Source: Accumulibacter sp.
GTDB lineage: Bacteria > Pseudomonadota > Gammaproteobacteria > Burkholderiales > Rhodocyclaceae
Length of the DNA: 64,000 bases
Direction: 5' to 3'
Assembly (NCBI RefSeq): GCF_036625195.1
Contig: NZ_JAZKUG010000001.1
Location: forward strand, 124,001-188,000
Under the pieces are notes generated by a model. That model did not search any database. It saw only the letters and a program-made list of their open reading frames with translations, and was not told where the DNA came from. The position numbers and the translations under genes are program-made. How positions within the stretch are numbered: position 1 is the stretch's first letter; every line of letters begins with the position of its first letter. Shown piece by piece: positions 1-9,369 of this stretch.

Positions 1-3000
1 TAGCCAAATGGGAGGCTGGTCGAGAAAAATGCCGCCAGCCGAGACCCTCCCTGTCCCGCCAGAAACAGAAGCATGACTTCGTCCATAAGGACAAAGCTCT
101 TGTGTGCAAGCTTCGTCTTCCGGCTGATATCACGCCACTTGCGCTCTGACATGCGACCGAAATAGAGAACGATTGTTGCCCGATGCAGACTCGAATCGCC
201 GACCATCTGGACAATGTCGTCCTCGGTTGGCCGCTCCCACAGACAGATGACGCGATAGTTTCCCTTGGCGCCGGAACCGAAGTGCGGGATCGGACAAACG
301 CCACGGTCTTCAACCGTTCCCGTGCTCATGTTCCAAACCTCCATTTTTGGAGTCTTGCTCTCCCTGGAGGGCGGGTTGGGGAGCACAAATCCAAGGCCAC
401 TGAAGAACGATTGCAGTCGAATCGCTTCAGCTTCCCGCCGTGACTTGAGCTGCGCCCAGTCTGTAAACATCTTCGCCGCCTGATCCCGTTGCGCCCCGTC
501 AACCTTTCCTAGTTCGAGTCCCGGTATCGACTCGCCCTTCTTGATCGTCGTATCGATGGACTCCTTGCTTCTCCGACTGCTCAGCCAATCCTCCAACTCG
601 CCAATGCCGGCTAAGAAAGAATGGAACGGGTCAGCTTCAACGGCCTCGTCCGGCCAAGGCGGCAGACCGCGGCGAACGCGCTGCAACAACTCGTTGGCGG
701 TTGCGATATCACGCTCGCGGAGGGCTTTCTCAACTTCGGCCAAGTCGGCCGGATCCTTTCCAAATCCCGCCAGATCGGAAATCGCGGCGCCTACTTCCCC
801 AGCCTTTTTGTCGTGGTTCCCGCGAATCTGCGCGGAAATATCAGAAATAGCGCTCAGTGCCACATCGAAACGCCCTTGTTCAGCAGTTTGTGCCTCCAGG
901 AAAACCAGACCGCTCTCCCAGGAGCTGCGCTCGGCGTCCGAAACGTAGCCGTAGGCTGAGCCCACCTCGATATCACGACGCGCCACAAGGAGAGAAGCCT
1001 TGAGCTTCGCGCACCAGCTATCGCGCGCACGCCGAAGACTGTCCCCCGTGTCGCTTCCCGAATCCTCGTCGTCCGCGCCCTGCAACAACAAGTTTGCCCC
1101 GAACACATCACCCACATGAAGCCGTTGCTCGAAAGCCTGACCGAGCGAAACTGGATTTGCAGTCCACGTTCGGATAGCAGAGACAATCGTCGTTTCCGGG
1201 GTTTCAACTGACCAGTTGGCCCCTACACGAATCTCAGGCACAAGTAGGAGTTCGCCCACAATCACTTGGTCGGCCGGCGGCTCGGATGCAGGCAGTGGCG
1301 ACTCCGGATCGAAGAGGCCGTGAAGCGCCTGAAGCTCTCTCCAGACCACGGCCTGTGCGCTCGCCACAAGCCCCCACTGGTCAGTGGCGGACGCAACGAG
1401 TTCCGACTCAATTGGCTGCATCGATTGGTCCAACTTCTCACGAACCTGCAACAATAGCTTGCGCATCTGGTCACTCGAAGGGCTCTGGGCCTCGACCAGT
1501 GCGGTCCAACGCCGAGCGAATCCAAGAGCCTCCTGAGCACATCGACCGAGATGATCGAGGGCACCGGAGTGAATGTCCTCGCCTTTCACCCGCCCGTTCT
1601 CCGTCCGGTCTGTCTTGCGAATCAGCTTTCGCAACTCAGCTTGGTCTGACAGCGAGCGGATCAGTCCCTTGACCTCGGCGACTGCCGCCGGCTTGTTCTC
1701 CGCCACTGGCGACACTAACCGTGACATCACGCCCTCTGGCTTCAGCCACGCATGCCAGACCTTGGTCGCTGGAGCGAACTTGATCGTCATCGCAGGCGCC
1801 TGCGTTCGCAACCAGTCGCGCGCCTCGGCTTGGAGCCCCGAAAAGTCCTTGCTGATCGCCGCTTGGGAACGCGCCGAGCGAATCGACGCCAGTTCGATCC
1901 GGAAACGAAGAAGGCGCTCACTGGACTCGCGGAGGGCCTGAACGAGCAAATAGAGCGACTTGTACCGCCCCTGACTGTCAAGATGCAGATAGCCGGCAAT
2001 CGCCGAGGCGCCGCTTTCCGGACAGAGCACCATCGGCCGCAACGTCGCCGCCACGAGTAGCAGGTTTAGCGCCGTATGCCACGAATGCGGACCGTCCTCG
2101 TGAAACCATGCCTCGGATAGGTTCTGAAGCCTGGCTGCCACCGACTCACGCAAGCGACCGTCAGGAAAAACCAAAGAATGTGCCAGTGCCAGCGATTCCA
2201 ACAGTTCGAGTGGCGGTGTTCGGATGCCCCCGTTCGCTTTCGTCAGGGCCCTGGCGTACTGGTATGCCATCGACAGGTTCCCTCGCCCCAGCAGGGTCCA
2301 GATTGGACGGCATGCCTCGCCAGCGTCTGGGGAATACATCTCCTCACGAGTGCTTTCTGGCGCGGCGCCACCCGCAACCACGATGCCATGGCTGACCTCA
2401 GTCCGGGCTGGCATGACGTGCTCAGCCAAGGGCTTGGGGCTCGGCTCAGGCGCTGGGTCAGGCGTAGGCTCCGATACCGGTTCAATACCCGGAGCCGGTA
2501 GTGGTTGGATCTGAGGTTCGTCCTCTGGCATAGGCTCTGTTACCGAAGGCGGCGGCACTTCCTCGGGTTCTCCTGGCATCACCGCAAGCGCGGGCTCAAC
2601 CGGAGCGACAGCGACCCCTCCAGTACACTCTTCCCCCTCGAACTGCCGAGGATCATGCTCCTGCGTCTCAAACGATCGGCAATAGGGGCTGGCGGCCGAC
2701 AAGAAGGCATCCTGCAGTGACTCGAGCTTCTCGTCCAAGTCCAGCAACGCTCTCTCCCGCTCGCGGCGCTTCCTTTCGATCGGCTTGCGCTCGAGCGACG
2801 ATTTCGCCGCGCGTACTTGTCGATCCAGAGCATCGTGGCTTTCCTGCAAGGTTTGGCGCCCGCCGGCCTCGGACTCGAAGGTCGCGCCGGCGAGAGAAGT
2901 CCGCTCGAGAGCGGCATTCGCATCGACTGACAGTTCTTCGAGGCTTGCCTCCGGCTCGCCGAGCGCATCCTCCCAGCGTTTTTCGAGCGCCAGCAGCACC

Positions 3001-3980
3001 GCCTCGTCCAGCCAGGCAAACTCCGGCTTGCCACTCCACTCGTGGCAAAGTTTGATCAGCGCGTCCACTTTGGCCTTGATCTCCTCGCGTAGCGTGTCCT
3101 CCGCTACAGGCAAGTGCGCTGCCAGCACCCCGAACTCTTCGCCAATCCTCATCAAGTCGGCGACGGACTGCATGGATGGACAGCGACGCAATTCGTCGCG
3201 GATCTGATCGAGCCTTTCCATAAGCGCATCCCAATCCGCCTGAAACCCAGCCGGGCTCAATTCCCCGGCGACAGGCGCCTGTTCGGCTTGCTCTGGTTGA
3301 ACGGCCTGATCGACTAACTGGAAGTCGCTGCTCAAATCCGGGCACAGTCCGATAGCCCTTCGTGCGAACCATTCGTTCGCCGACGCCGAGCAGAGCGCGA
3401 AGACAGCATGACTCACCGCCCGCCGTCGCACATCGTCAAGTTCCGGCCAACGTTCTAGTTCTTCGGCAATCTGCGGCCAGAGCATGAAGACGTTGAACGA
3501 AAGCTTCGCGCTTGACGACCCCATAGCTCTTTCAATACCAGACCGGATATCCCGCCAATCCGTGCAGCTGTCGAGCAGCGTCTCCTCGTCGAACGTGAGG
3601 GCGGTCCAGTCGCTGTCGTATTCCTCGAGGAAAACCAGGTCCACGGACTGCGCATAGTCCATCGCTGTGAACCGGTCGCGCCCTGCTGGACCTGCTCGGC
3701 GCGCAGCCCAGAAAGAACCCATACGCTGCATGGGATTCGACCAGCGGCGGACGAGTTGCTTGTCCGCTTCCGCAAGGTGGGCGACCCGCTCGCCTAGAGA
3801 CTCGGCAATCATTCCGGCAAAGTAGTCGGCTCCCTTGGAATGCTCGCTCAGTTTGCGCTTGACGTCGCGGTTCAGACCCTTGGCCTGCAACAGCTTGATC
3901 AGGACGATGCTCTTGCCGTCCGGTTGCAGGACGTCATCTGGCAGGCCGAACAGCACTGATTTCTTCTTGATATCGTTCAT
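1..3980 (-). CDS. Giant protein of unknown function (partial, at least 1326 aa), candidate defence-island ATPase
   Basis: Reading the minus strand from the ATG at 3980 gives an uninterrupted frame to the window edge, so the gene is incomplete and its stop lies beyond base 1. The N-terminus begins MNDIKKKSVLFGLPDDVLQ. The middle is alpha-helical and charged, with a likely coiled coil near residues 370-430. A long Pro/Glu-rich linker follows at about residues 460-530 (many P-E-P repeats). A second helical region comes next, and then a stretch ending in a hydrophobic beta-strand-like block (IVLYFGR, FVLMDEVMLLFL) beside the edge. No P-loop is visible in the part seen. The last segment resembles what precedes an AAA/STAND-type nucleotide-binding domain in very large defence-associated proteins, but that is memory-based inference. 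The gene lies 50 bases downstream of a helicase remnant on the same strand, which suggests a former operon. The reading frame is secure; the function is not. Confidence 0.8.
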   Translation of the reverse strand, partial: MNDIKKKSVLFGLPDDVLQPDGKSIVLIKLLQAKGLNRDVKRKLSEHSKGADYFAGMIAESLGERVAHLAEADKQLVRRWSNPMQRMGSFWAARRAGPAGRDRFTAMDYAQSVDLVFLEEYDSDWTALTFDEETLLDSCTDWRDIRSGIERAMGSSSAKLSFNVFMLWPQIAEELERWPELDDVRRRAVSHAVFALCSASANEWFARRAIGLCPDLSSDFQLVDQAVQPEQAEQAPVAGELSPAGFQADWDALMERLDQIRDELRRCPSMQSVADLMRIGEEFGVLAAHLPVAEDTLREEIKAKVDALIKLCHEWSGKPEFAWLDEAVLLALEKRWEDALGEPEASLEELSVDANAALERTSLAGATFESEAGGRQTLQESHDALDRQVRAAKSSLERKPIERKRRERERALLDLDEKLESLQDAFLSAASPYCRSFETQEHDPRQFEGEECTGGVAVAPVEPALAVMPGEPEEVPPPSVTEPMPEDEPQIQPLPAPGIEPVSEPTPDPAPEPSPKPLAEHVMPARTEVSHGIVVAGGAAPESTREEMYSPDAGEACRPIWTLLGRGNLSMAYQYARALTKANGGIRTPPLELLESLALAHSLVFPDGRLRESVAARLQNLSEAWFHEDGPHSWHTALNLLLVAATLRPMVLCPESGASAIAGYLHLDSQGRYKSLYLLVQALRESSERLLRFRIELASIRSARSQAAISKDFSGLQAEARDWLRTQAPAMTIKFAPATKVWHAWLKPEGVMSRLVSPVAENKPAAVAEVKGLIRSLSDQAELRKLIRKTDRTENGRVKGEDIHSGALDHLGRCAQEALGFARRWTALVEAQSPSSDQMRKLLLQVREKLDQSMQPIESELVASATDQWGLVASAQAVVWRELQALHGLFDPESPLPASEPPADQVIVGELLLVPEIRVGANWSVETPETTIVSAIRTWTANPVSLGQAFEQRLHVGDVFGANLLLQGADDEDSGSDTGDSLRRARDSWCAKLKASLLVARRDIEVGSAYGYVSDAERSSWESGLVFLEAQTAEQGRFDVALSAISDISAQIRGNHDKKAGEVGAAISDLAGFGKDPADLAEVEKALRERDIATANELLQRVRRGLPPWPDEAVEADPFHSFLAGIGELEDWLSSRRSKESIDTTIKKGESIPGLELGKVDGAQRDQAAKMFTDWAQLKSRREAEAIRLQSFFSGLGFVLPNPPSRESKTPKMEVWNMSTGTVEDRGVCPIPHFGSGAKGNYRVICLWERPTEDDIVQMVGDSSLHRATIVLYFGRMSERKWRDISRKTKLAHKSFVLMDEVMLLFLAGQGGSRLAAFFSTSLPFG

Positions 3981-4030
3981 GGCGTGATGGTTTTCCAGGC
4001 GATCATTGCAGTTTAGATGAAGCTAGGCGC

Positions 4031-4405
4031 TCACGGTGGATGCGCTGCATCCGGTGAGCCGGTACCGGTGGTCAGGGCGTAGCTGGCGCCCGTCTGGGCG
4101 AAGCCGATCGCCTCCTCCTGGTGCTTGAAGAGCTGCAGCGATGTGCCGGCCGAAGCGGCCCCCTTGCCCGCCCGAAAGATCCGCGCACATTCGGCGTGCA
4201 GGCTGCCGGCCGAGACCAGTTGGTCAACGGAGCGCTCGTTCCTGAAGTTCGGATTCACCTGGACCAGCGGCGCGGGCCAGTCGCGTTGCGACTCATACGC
4301 GGCGGCGACGAAGGACGCGATGTCCGCCGAGCTGATACACGTCAACCGGCGGGTGAACTCGCTGTACTCACCGACCAGCCGCTCGCGAAACTTGAAAACG
4401 TCCAT
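4031..4405 (-). pseudogene. N-terminal fragment of a large DEAD/DEAH-box helicase, truncated inside Walker A
   Basis: The 124-codon ORF starts MDVFKFRERLVGEYSEF. It contains blocks typical of the start of large DEAD/DEAH helicases found in phage-defence operons: WPAPLVQVNPNF, then LHAECARIFR, then the Q-motif-like LFKHQEEAIGFAQTG and LTTGTGS. In an intact enzyme the last motif would continue GKS (Walker A). Here it switches to PDAAHPP and stops, so the ATPase core, all later helicase motifs and the C-terminal region are missing. The fragment cannot be an active helicase. It precedes the giant ORF by 50 bases on the same strand, so a deletion probably joined the two. Assignment to a named system (DISARM-, Druantia- or other helicase) is not possible from this piece. 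Confidence 0.72.
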
Positions 4406-4846
4406 GCGTACCCTGCTTCCGGCGATTTCTGCGGCGCGGCGGCAGCGGCCGCAGCGCGAGCACGTAATCTACTTGAGATTCGACCTGTGTGCGCGGCTGC
4501 GGGCCGTCCGGCGTTCGGGTTCGAGCAGCGGTTCGTGCGGGAAAAGGGGGTGCAGGACCCGCCATGCGGGAGCGGTGATGCCCGATGTCCACCCACACCA
4601 GGCGGGCGGCATCCTTCGGGAATCCGCCGTGAACCGGCAGCGCCGTTTTCTGGCGTAGAGGAGAACCGGGCGGGAACGCACCGCTTCTTGACGATGAGGT
4701 GCTGCAGGGAAGATACTCGCGCGACATGGTCCAGTTTCCAATGCCTTTTCCCGACCTCGCTCGCGGGCCTTCAAGCACCGCCCTGCGCAGGGCTTGGTCA
4801 CCGCACCGCCACACGCCGGCAATCCCGACTCTTCTCGCCCGTCGCC
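4406..4846. other. Gene-poor stretch between helicase remnant and chemoreceptor
   Basis: About 440 bases separate the divergent helicase remnant and the chemoreceptor start. Several frames are open, but none gives a recognisable protein, and I see no convincing sigma-28 or sigma-54 promoter. The rightward promoter of the chemoreceptor and the leftward promoter of the old helicase operon should both lie here. Confidence 0.4.
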
Positions 4847-6880
4847 ATGAAAATGCCTTCAGTTGTTCGTTGCCTGCGAATTCGCACGCAAATATTCATC
4901 ATCATCGGCTCGATCGTGATCCTCTTCGGGACAGGCTTGGCGGTCGCCATCACCGGCATCGGAACGACCTCCGGCCGGTTCTCCACTTTCGTGGACAAGG
5001 ACCAGGCCGAACTCCTCGCCTTCACGGAAATGTATGCCCAAGGTCTGCAGATGGGTCAAGCGCTGCGCAACATGCAACTGGAACCAGAGAACCGAAAGGC
5101 ATTTGACAATTTTGCGAAGGCAGCGGCCGACTTCGGCAAGGCGCTGCAGCAGGCGCAAAGCCTCGCTGGCCGCAACGACTCCGCAGCCGGATCGCTGCAG
5201 AGGATTGCGACCCTGCGCGAGAAGCAACGCCAGATTCAGGAGACGATCGTCAGCCGCGTCACGGCCAATGAACTTGCCGCGGCACGGGAGTTGACGATTG
5301 CCGCCGAAACGCCGCTGTGGCGGGAGATCAAGCAGATCATCGTCGATCATATCGAGGCATCGCGCCGACAGGCGGCCGAATCACGCACTCAGGTCATCGA
5401 GTCGGCGCGTCACACGCAGGAACTCTCCGTCCTGATCGCGATGGTCGCTGTCCTGGCCGGGTTGTTCCTGTCGTTTTTCATCGTGCGCCGCATCAACCGG
5501 GCACTTGACCTCGCCGTGCAGGTCGCCAACTGCGTGGCGGAAGGGAAACTCGACAACGCGATCGAAGTCAGGTCCGGCGATGAGGCCGGGGAGATGTTGC
5601 TGGCACTCGACAAGATGCAGCACAGGTTGCAGATCATCTTGAAGGAAATCGACGACTGTGGCCGCAACATGGAGCAATCCGCCTATCAGGTAGCCGCCAT
5701 CTCGAACGAAATCGCCGACGTCAGCGAACAGCAGGAATGCCATTCGGACGAGGTCGGCAAGGCCATGCAGCATGTCCACCAGATTTCTTCCGAGGTGCAG
5801 GCACGAGCCATCGATACGGCAAACCGCTCGGATCAGGTGGAGGAACTCGCCCGGAAAGGCATCGACAACGTGCGCCAGAACATCGCATCGATGGAGCTTA
5901 CGGCGCGCGAGGTCGGTCACGCATCCGGCGAAATCCTGGAACTGGAGCGCTTTGCCCAGATGATCCACAACATCGTGAACGTCATCAAGGAAATCGCCGG
6001 GCAAACCAACTTGCTGGCATTGAATGCGGCGATCGAGGCAGCGCGGGCCGGGGAATCGGGGCGTGGCTTTGCCGTGGTCGCCGACGAAGTGCGGAAACTG
6101 GCGGAGCGCACGACCCACTCGGCCTCCGAGGTCAGCGCGATCATCGGACAACTGTCGGAGAAGGTCCAGCACGTGGTCACTTCAATGAATGTGGTCGTCG
6201 AAAAAGTCGGCGCGACGCAGGAGGAAGCACGCAGGACGGCACAGAGCATCGAGGGCATCGCGACGACTGCCGTCGAGACGGCCAGGGCGAACCAGGCCAT
6301 TTCCCAGGCCAGCCAACAGCAGGTCGACGAATTCGCCCGCCTCGAATCCCGGCAGGACGACCTGTTCCATACCCTGCACGCCAATGGAATGAAGGTGCAG
6401 ACGACGGCGGCCATCGGCGAGGATCTGCGCGCCGTCGCCGGCCGGCTCAACAACATCATGGAAGGATTCACGTTCACGGGAGAGCTGGCGATCGCACCGG
6501 CACAGCACGAAAAGCGGCGCGCGCCGCGCGCCCAGAACACGCTGCGGGTCAGACTCTTGCTCGGAACGACAGCGGCTGAAGCCGTCGCCAGCGATTTCTC
6601 GATGCAGGGCCTGCGACTGAGAACCCGCAACATGTTGCCGCAGAATGAGCCGCTCCGCCTGCAGCTCTACTTGCCCAACAGCGATCTGCAAGCGTACGAG
6701 AAGCAGAACCCACTGAGCATCGAAGCGCGACTGGCTTGGCAGAAACGAGAGGCAGACGGATTCCTGTGCGGCGTCGAGTTCAGCGGCCTCGACGCGGCGC
6801 AGACGGCGCAACTGCGGAACTGCTTCCGCTTCTATCGCAAGAGCCCGGAATTTCATGCCACGCCTTCGGACACGGCATGA
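4847..6880 (+). CDS. Methyl-accepting chemotaxis protein with C-terminal PilZ domain
   Basis: The 677-residue inner-membrane chemoreceptor begins MKMPSVVRCLRIRTQ. The first transmembrane helix is near residues 12-34 (IFIIIGSIVILFG). A periplasmic helical sensor of about 155 residues follows, then a second membrane helix near 193-213 (LIAMVAVLAGLFLSFFIV) and a HAMP domain. The conserved signalling hairpin lies near 381-421 (AGQTNLLALNAAIEAARAGE, then GRGFAVVADEVRKLAERT). After the receptor core, from about residue 550, is a PilZ domain with the c-di-GMP-binding pattern KRRAPR and, further on, DFSMQGL ([D/N]xSxxG). The reading frame is open upstream to 4121, but that part is antisense to the helicase remnant, so the ATG at 4847, just before the membrane helix, is preferred. 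The protein probably couples c-di-GMP level to CheA signalling. No che genes are adjacent. Confidence 0.93.
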   Translation: MKMPSVVRCLRIRTQIFIIIGSIVILFGTGLAVAITGIGTTSGRFSTFVDKDQAELLAFTEMYAQGLQMGQALRNMQLEPENRKAFDNFAKAAADFGKALQQAQSLAGRNDSAAGSLQRIATLREKQRQIQETIVSRVTANELAAARELTIAAETPLWREIKQIIVDHIEASRRQAAESRTQVIESARHTQELSVLIAMVAVLAGLFLSFFIVRRINRALDLAVQVANCVAEGKLDNAIEVRSGDEAGEMLLALDKMQHRLQIILKEIDDCGRNMEQSAYQVAAISNEIADVSEQQECHSDEVGKAMQHVHQISSEVQARAIDTANRSDQVEELARKGIDNVRQNIASMELTAREVGHASGEILELERFAQMIHNIVNVIKEIAGQTNLLALNAAIEAARAGESGRGFAVVADEVRKLAERTTHSASEVSAIIGQLSEKVQHVVTSMNVVVEKVGATQEEARRTAQSIEGIATTAVETARANQAISQASQQQVDEFARLESRQDDLFHTLHANGMKVQTTAAIGEDLRAVAGRLNNIMEGFTFTGELAIAPAQHEKRRAPRAQNTLRVRLLLGTTAAEAVASDFSMQGLRLRTRNMLPQNEPLRLQLYLPNSDLQAYEKQNPLSIEARLAWQKREADGFLCGVEFSGLDAAQTAQLRNCFRFYRKSPEFHATPSDTA

Positions 6881-7066
6881 AACGGCCTTGATATCGGGAA
6901 GAAGCGCTTGCACATTCCCTGGCACGGTGAATGATGGTGCCCATCGGCCTGTCCCGGATTCACTCTGGTTGATCGCCGTTGGTCACCAGCGTGCTGGCGC
7001 TGCCCGGCGCTCGACGTCGACCGGTGATCGAAAGAGTGGCGGCTGTCGCTGGTTCGCTGCCCAGAT

Positions 7067-9355
7067 CTAGCGCGTCAACGCCATGAACAGTTCCGGCAGC
7101 CGCTGTGGCAGCCGTTCGATGCGGTCGATCACCGAATGGCGGTGACCGAAGATGTGAGCGACGTAATCGTCCGCCTTGGCATCGAGGCTGATGCAGTAGC
7201 TGAAGATCCCCTGCCGGTCGAGCTCGCCCACCGCCTTGCGCGCGTCCTCGATCAGTAGCCGGCCGTCCGGCACGTCGACGTCCGACGGCTGGCCATCGGT
7301 GAGGACCAGCAGCAGCTTCTTCTCGGCCCGCTGCGCCGCGAGGTAGTGCGCCGCGTGCCGCAGAGCGGCGCCGATGCGCGTCGAGTAGCCGGCCTGCATC
7401 GCCGCCAGGCGCTGCTTGACGGCGTCGCCCCAGGGCTCGCTGCTGCCCTTGAGATGCAGGTAACGGACGTCGTGCCGGGTATCCGAATGGAAGCCGGCGA
7501 TGGCGAACGGGTCGCCGAGCTGGTCGATCGACCAGGCGAGCAGCGAGACCGCCTCTTGGCTGAGTTCGAGCACCGTCTGCTCGCCATCGCCGCTGCCGAC
7601 CTTGTCCGCCAGTGACTCGGAAAGATCGAGGAGCAGCAGGACGGTGAGGTTGCGGCCGTTGCTGCGATGGTTCATGTTGATCCGCGGATCGGGCGTGACG
7701 CCGCTGCGGCAGTCGATCAGCGAGCGGACGGCGACATCGAGGTCGAGGTCGCTGCCATCCTCCTGAAAACGCTGGCGAACCCGGTCCTGCGGCTTGAGGA
7801 TGTCGAGCAGGCGCTTGAGCCGACGGGCGAGTGCGGCGTGCCGGTCGAGCAGCCGGTCGATCAGCGCCGCGTCGCCCGACGGGTGCAGCGATTCGTAGAG
7901 GCTCACCCAGTCGGGACGGTAGCTCTGGCTGTGATCGTCCCACTCCGGGTAATGGTGCGGTGGCAGGCGGTGGATTTCGGCGCTGGCGCTCGCCGGACGG
8001 TTTTCGACGAACATCTCCTCGTCGTCGGAGAGTTCGTGGAAGCGCCAGAGATGGCGGTTGTCGTCGCGGTAGTCGACCAGCGTATCGGTGAAGTAGAGCT
8101 CGGGCAACTGGTCGCTCTGCCGGCGGGTGCGGGCCACGTAAGCGAGCGCCAGCTCGCTCATCGCCAGGCTGCTTGCCTCGCCATCGGCCAGCGCCTGGCG
8201 GAAGCGGGCAACGAATTCGCGCAGGTCTCCGTCGCTGTCGCCGTGTTCGCCATCGAGCAGGGCGCGCGACAGCATGACCAGGCGATGGCGCAGGCAGGAG
8301 AAGCGTTGCGGGTCGCAGGCGCCGGCAACCGGGCGCGGATGCAGCGCACCGAAGATGCGCCGCATGCCCGGGTAGCGGCGGACGATCAGCGTGTCGATGC
8401 GGCTGTCCTCGAAGGTCTCGACCGCCAGGCGCTGCATCGGGCTGAGGTTGTCGGCGAACAGCGGCGTGCTCCAGCGCCGGTGGCCAGCGATGTGCGCCAG
8501 TGCGGCGCGGTAGCGGTCGATGCCGCTGACGCCAGGCGCATCATCGAGGACGTCGGGCAGGCGGATGCCATCCGCGTCGTCGTAGGGCTGCACCGGCGAC
8601 GCCGGGTTGGCGGCCTCGCTGGCGACGGCGTACGGGACGAGCTGCGCCTGCTCGCCCCAGAGCCCCCGCAAATAGAGCTCGAGCAGGCGCTCGTGGTCGA
8701 CCAGCAGGGTCCCGTGCCGTTCGCGCTGGAAGACGGCGCGGCTGTCGGCCGACTGCAGGCGGAAGTAGTCACGCTGACGTTCGGGGTGGCTGGCGTAATT
8801 GCGCACGCCGAAGTCGACCCAGTTCGTCAGCCCAGCGATGCTCAGGCCGGCAAGCAGCGTCGGCGCCTGGACCAGGAAGTCGGGCAGGCCGGGGCTGGCG
8901 AAGGTCTGGTGGATGCCGTGGATCGATCCCGAAGTGCGCTCCATCAGGCGCAGCGTCAGGTCGAGGTAGCGCTGCAATTGCCCGCCGGCGGCAAGCCGCC
9001 GTGACACGGCGGCGAGGCTCTGCAGGAACGGGGCGATGGCCTTGCCGTTCGGCGACTTGTGCAAACGCTGCAGCGTCGCGACCACTGCCGGCAAGCTCTC
9101 TTCGCCGACGCAGCGCGCGACTGCCGGCCACTCCTCGAGGAAGGCGAGCAGCGGTTCGGCGCCACGGCCGATGCGTCCGAGGAAGCGGGCGCAGTCGAGG
9201 TAGGCGTCGACGCCCGCCGGCGTGAGAACGGCGATGGCTTCGCGCAGGCAGTCGGCGAAGACGCCGTCGACCTGCGGCAGCCGGCAGTCGAGCCGAGCAC
9301 GGCAGGCGGCCAGACGATCCGCCGAGAGCGCCGGGGGAGTCTCGCTGCCGCGCAT
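7067..9355 (-). CDS. cbbO: RuBisCO activation protein CbbO (von Willebrand A domain)
   Basis: The 762-residue protein starts MRGSETPPALSADRL. It partners the CbbQ AAA+ ATPase to remove inhibitory sugar phosphates from RuBisCO. A helical N-terminal region is followed by a C-terminal von Willebrand factor A domain with an intact MIDAS motif, DLSES, at about residue 577, after LLLL. The ORF runs open for another 368 codons upstream, but that stretch is antisense-frame noise over cbbQ; the ATG at 9355 lies 14 bases after the cbbQ stop. The order cbbM-cbbQ-cbbO, all leftward, is that of form II RuBisCO operons. Length matches the family. Confidence 0.93.
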   Translation of the reverse strand: MRGSETPPALSADRLAACRARLDCRLPQVDGVFADCLREAIAVLTPAGVDAYLDCARFLGRIGRGAEPLLAFLEEWPAVARCVGEESLPAVVATLQRLHKSPNGKAIAPFLQSLAAVSRRLAAGGQLQRYLDLTLRLMERTSGSIHGIHQTFASPGLPDFLVQAPTLLAGLSIAGLTNWVDFGVRNYASHPERQRDYFRLQSADSRAVFQRERHGTLLVDHERLLELYLRGLWGEQAQLVPYAVASEAANPASPVQPYDDADGIRLPDVLDDAPGVSGIDRYRAALAHIAGHRRWSTPLFADNLSPMQRLAVETFEDSRIDTLIVRRYPGMRRIFGALHPRPVAGACDPQRFSCLRHRLVMLSRALLDGEHGDSDGDLREFVARFRQALADGEASSLAMSELALAYVARTRRQSDQLPELYFTDTLVDYRDDNRHLWRFHELSDDEEMFVENRPASASAEIHRLPPHHYPEWDDHSQSYRPDWVSLYESLHPSGDAALIDRLLDRHAALARRLKRLLDILKPQDRVRQRFQEDGSDLDLDVAVRSLIDCRSGVTPDPRINMNHRSNGRNLTVLLLLDLSESLADKVGSGDGEQTVLELSQEAVSLLAWSIDQLGDPFAIAGFHSDTRHDVRYLHLKGSSEPWGDAVKQRLAAMQAGYSTRIGAALRHAAHYLAAQRAEKKLLLVLTDGQPSDVDVPDGRLLIEDARKAVGELDRQGIFSYCISLDAKADDYVAHIFGHRHSVIDRIERLPQRLPELFMALTR

Positions 9356-9369
9356 GCCAAGTCCCGTTC

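Noticed and set aside
4121..4846. In-frame upstream extension of the chemoreceptor to 4121
   Set aside because: It would add 242 residues of antisense helicase sequence before the first membrane helix; the ATG at 4847 is the natural start.
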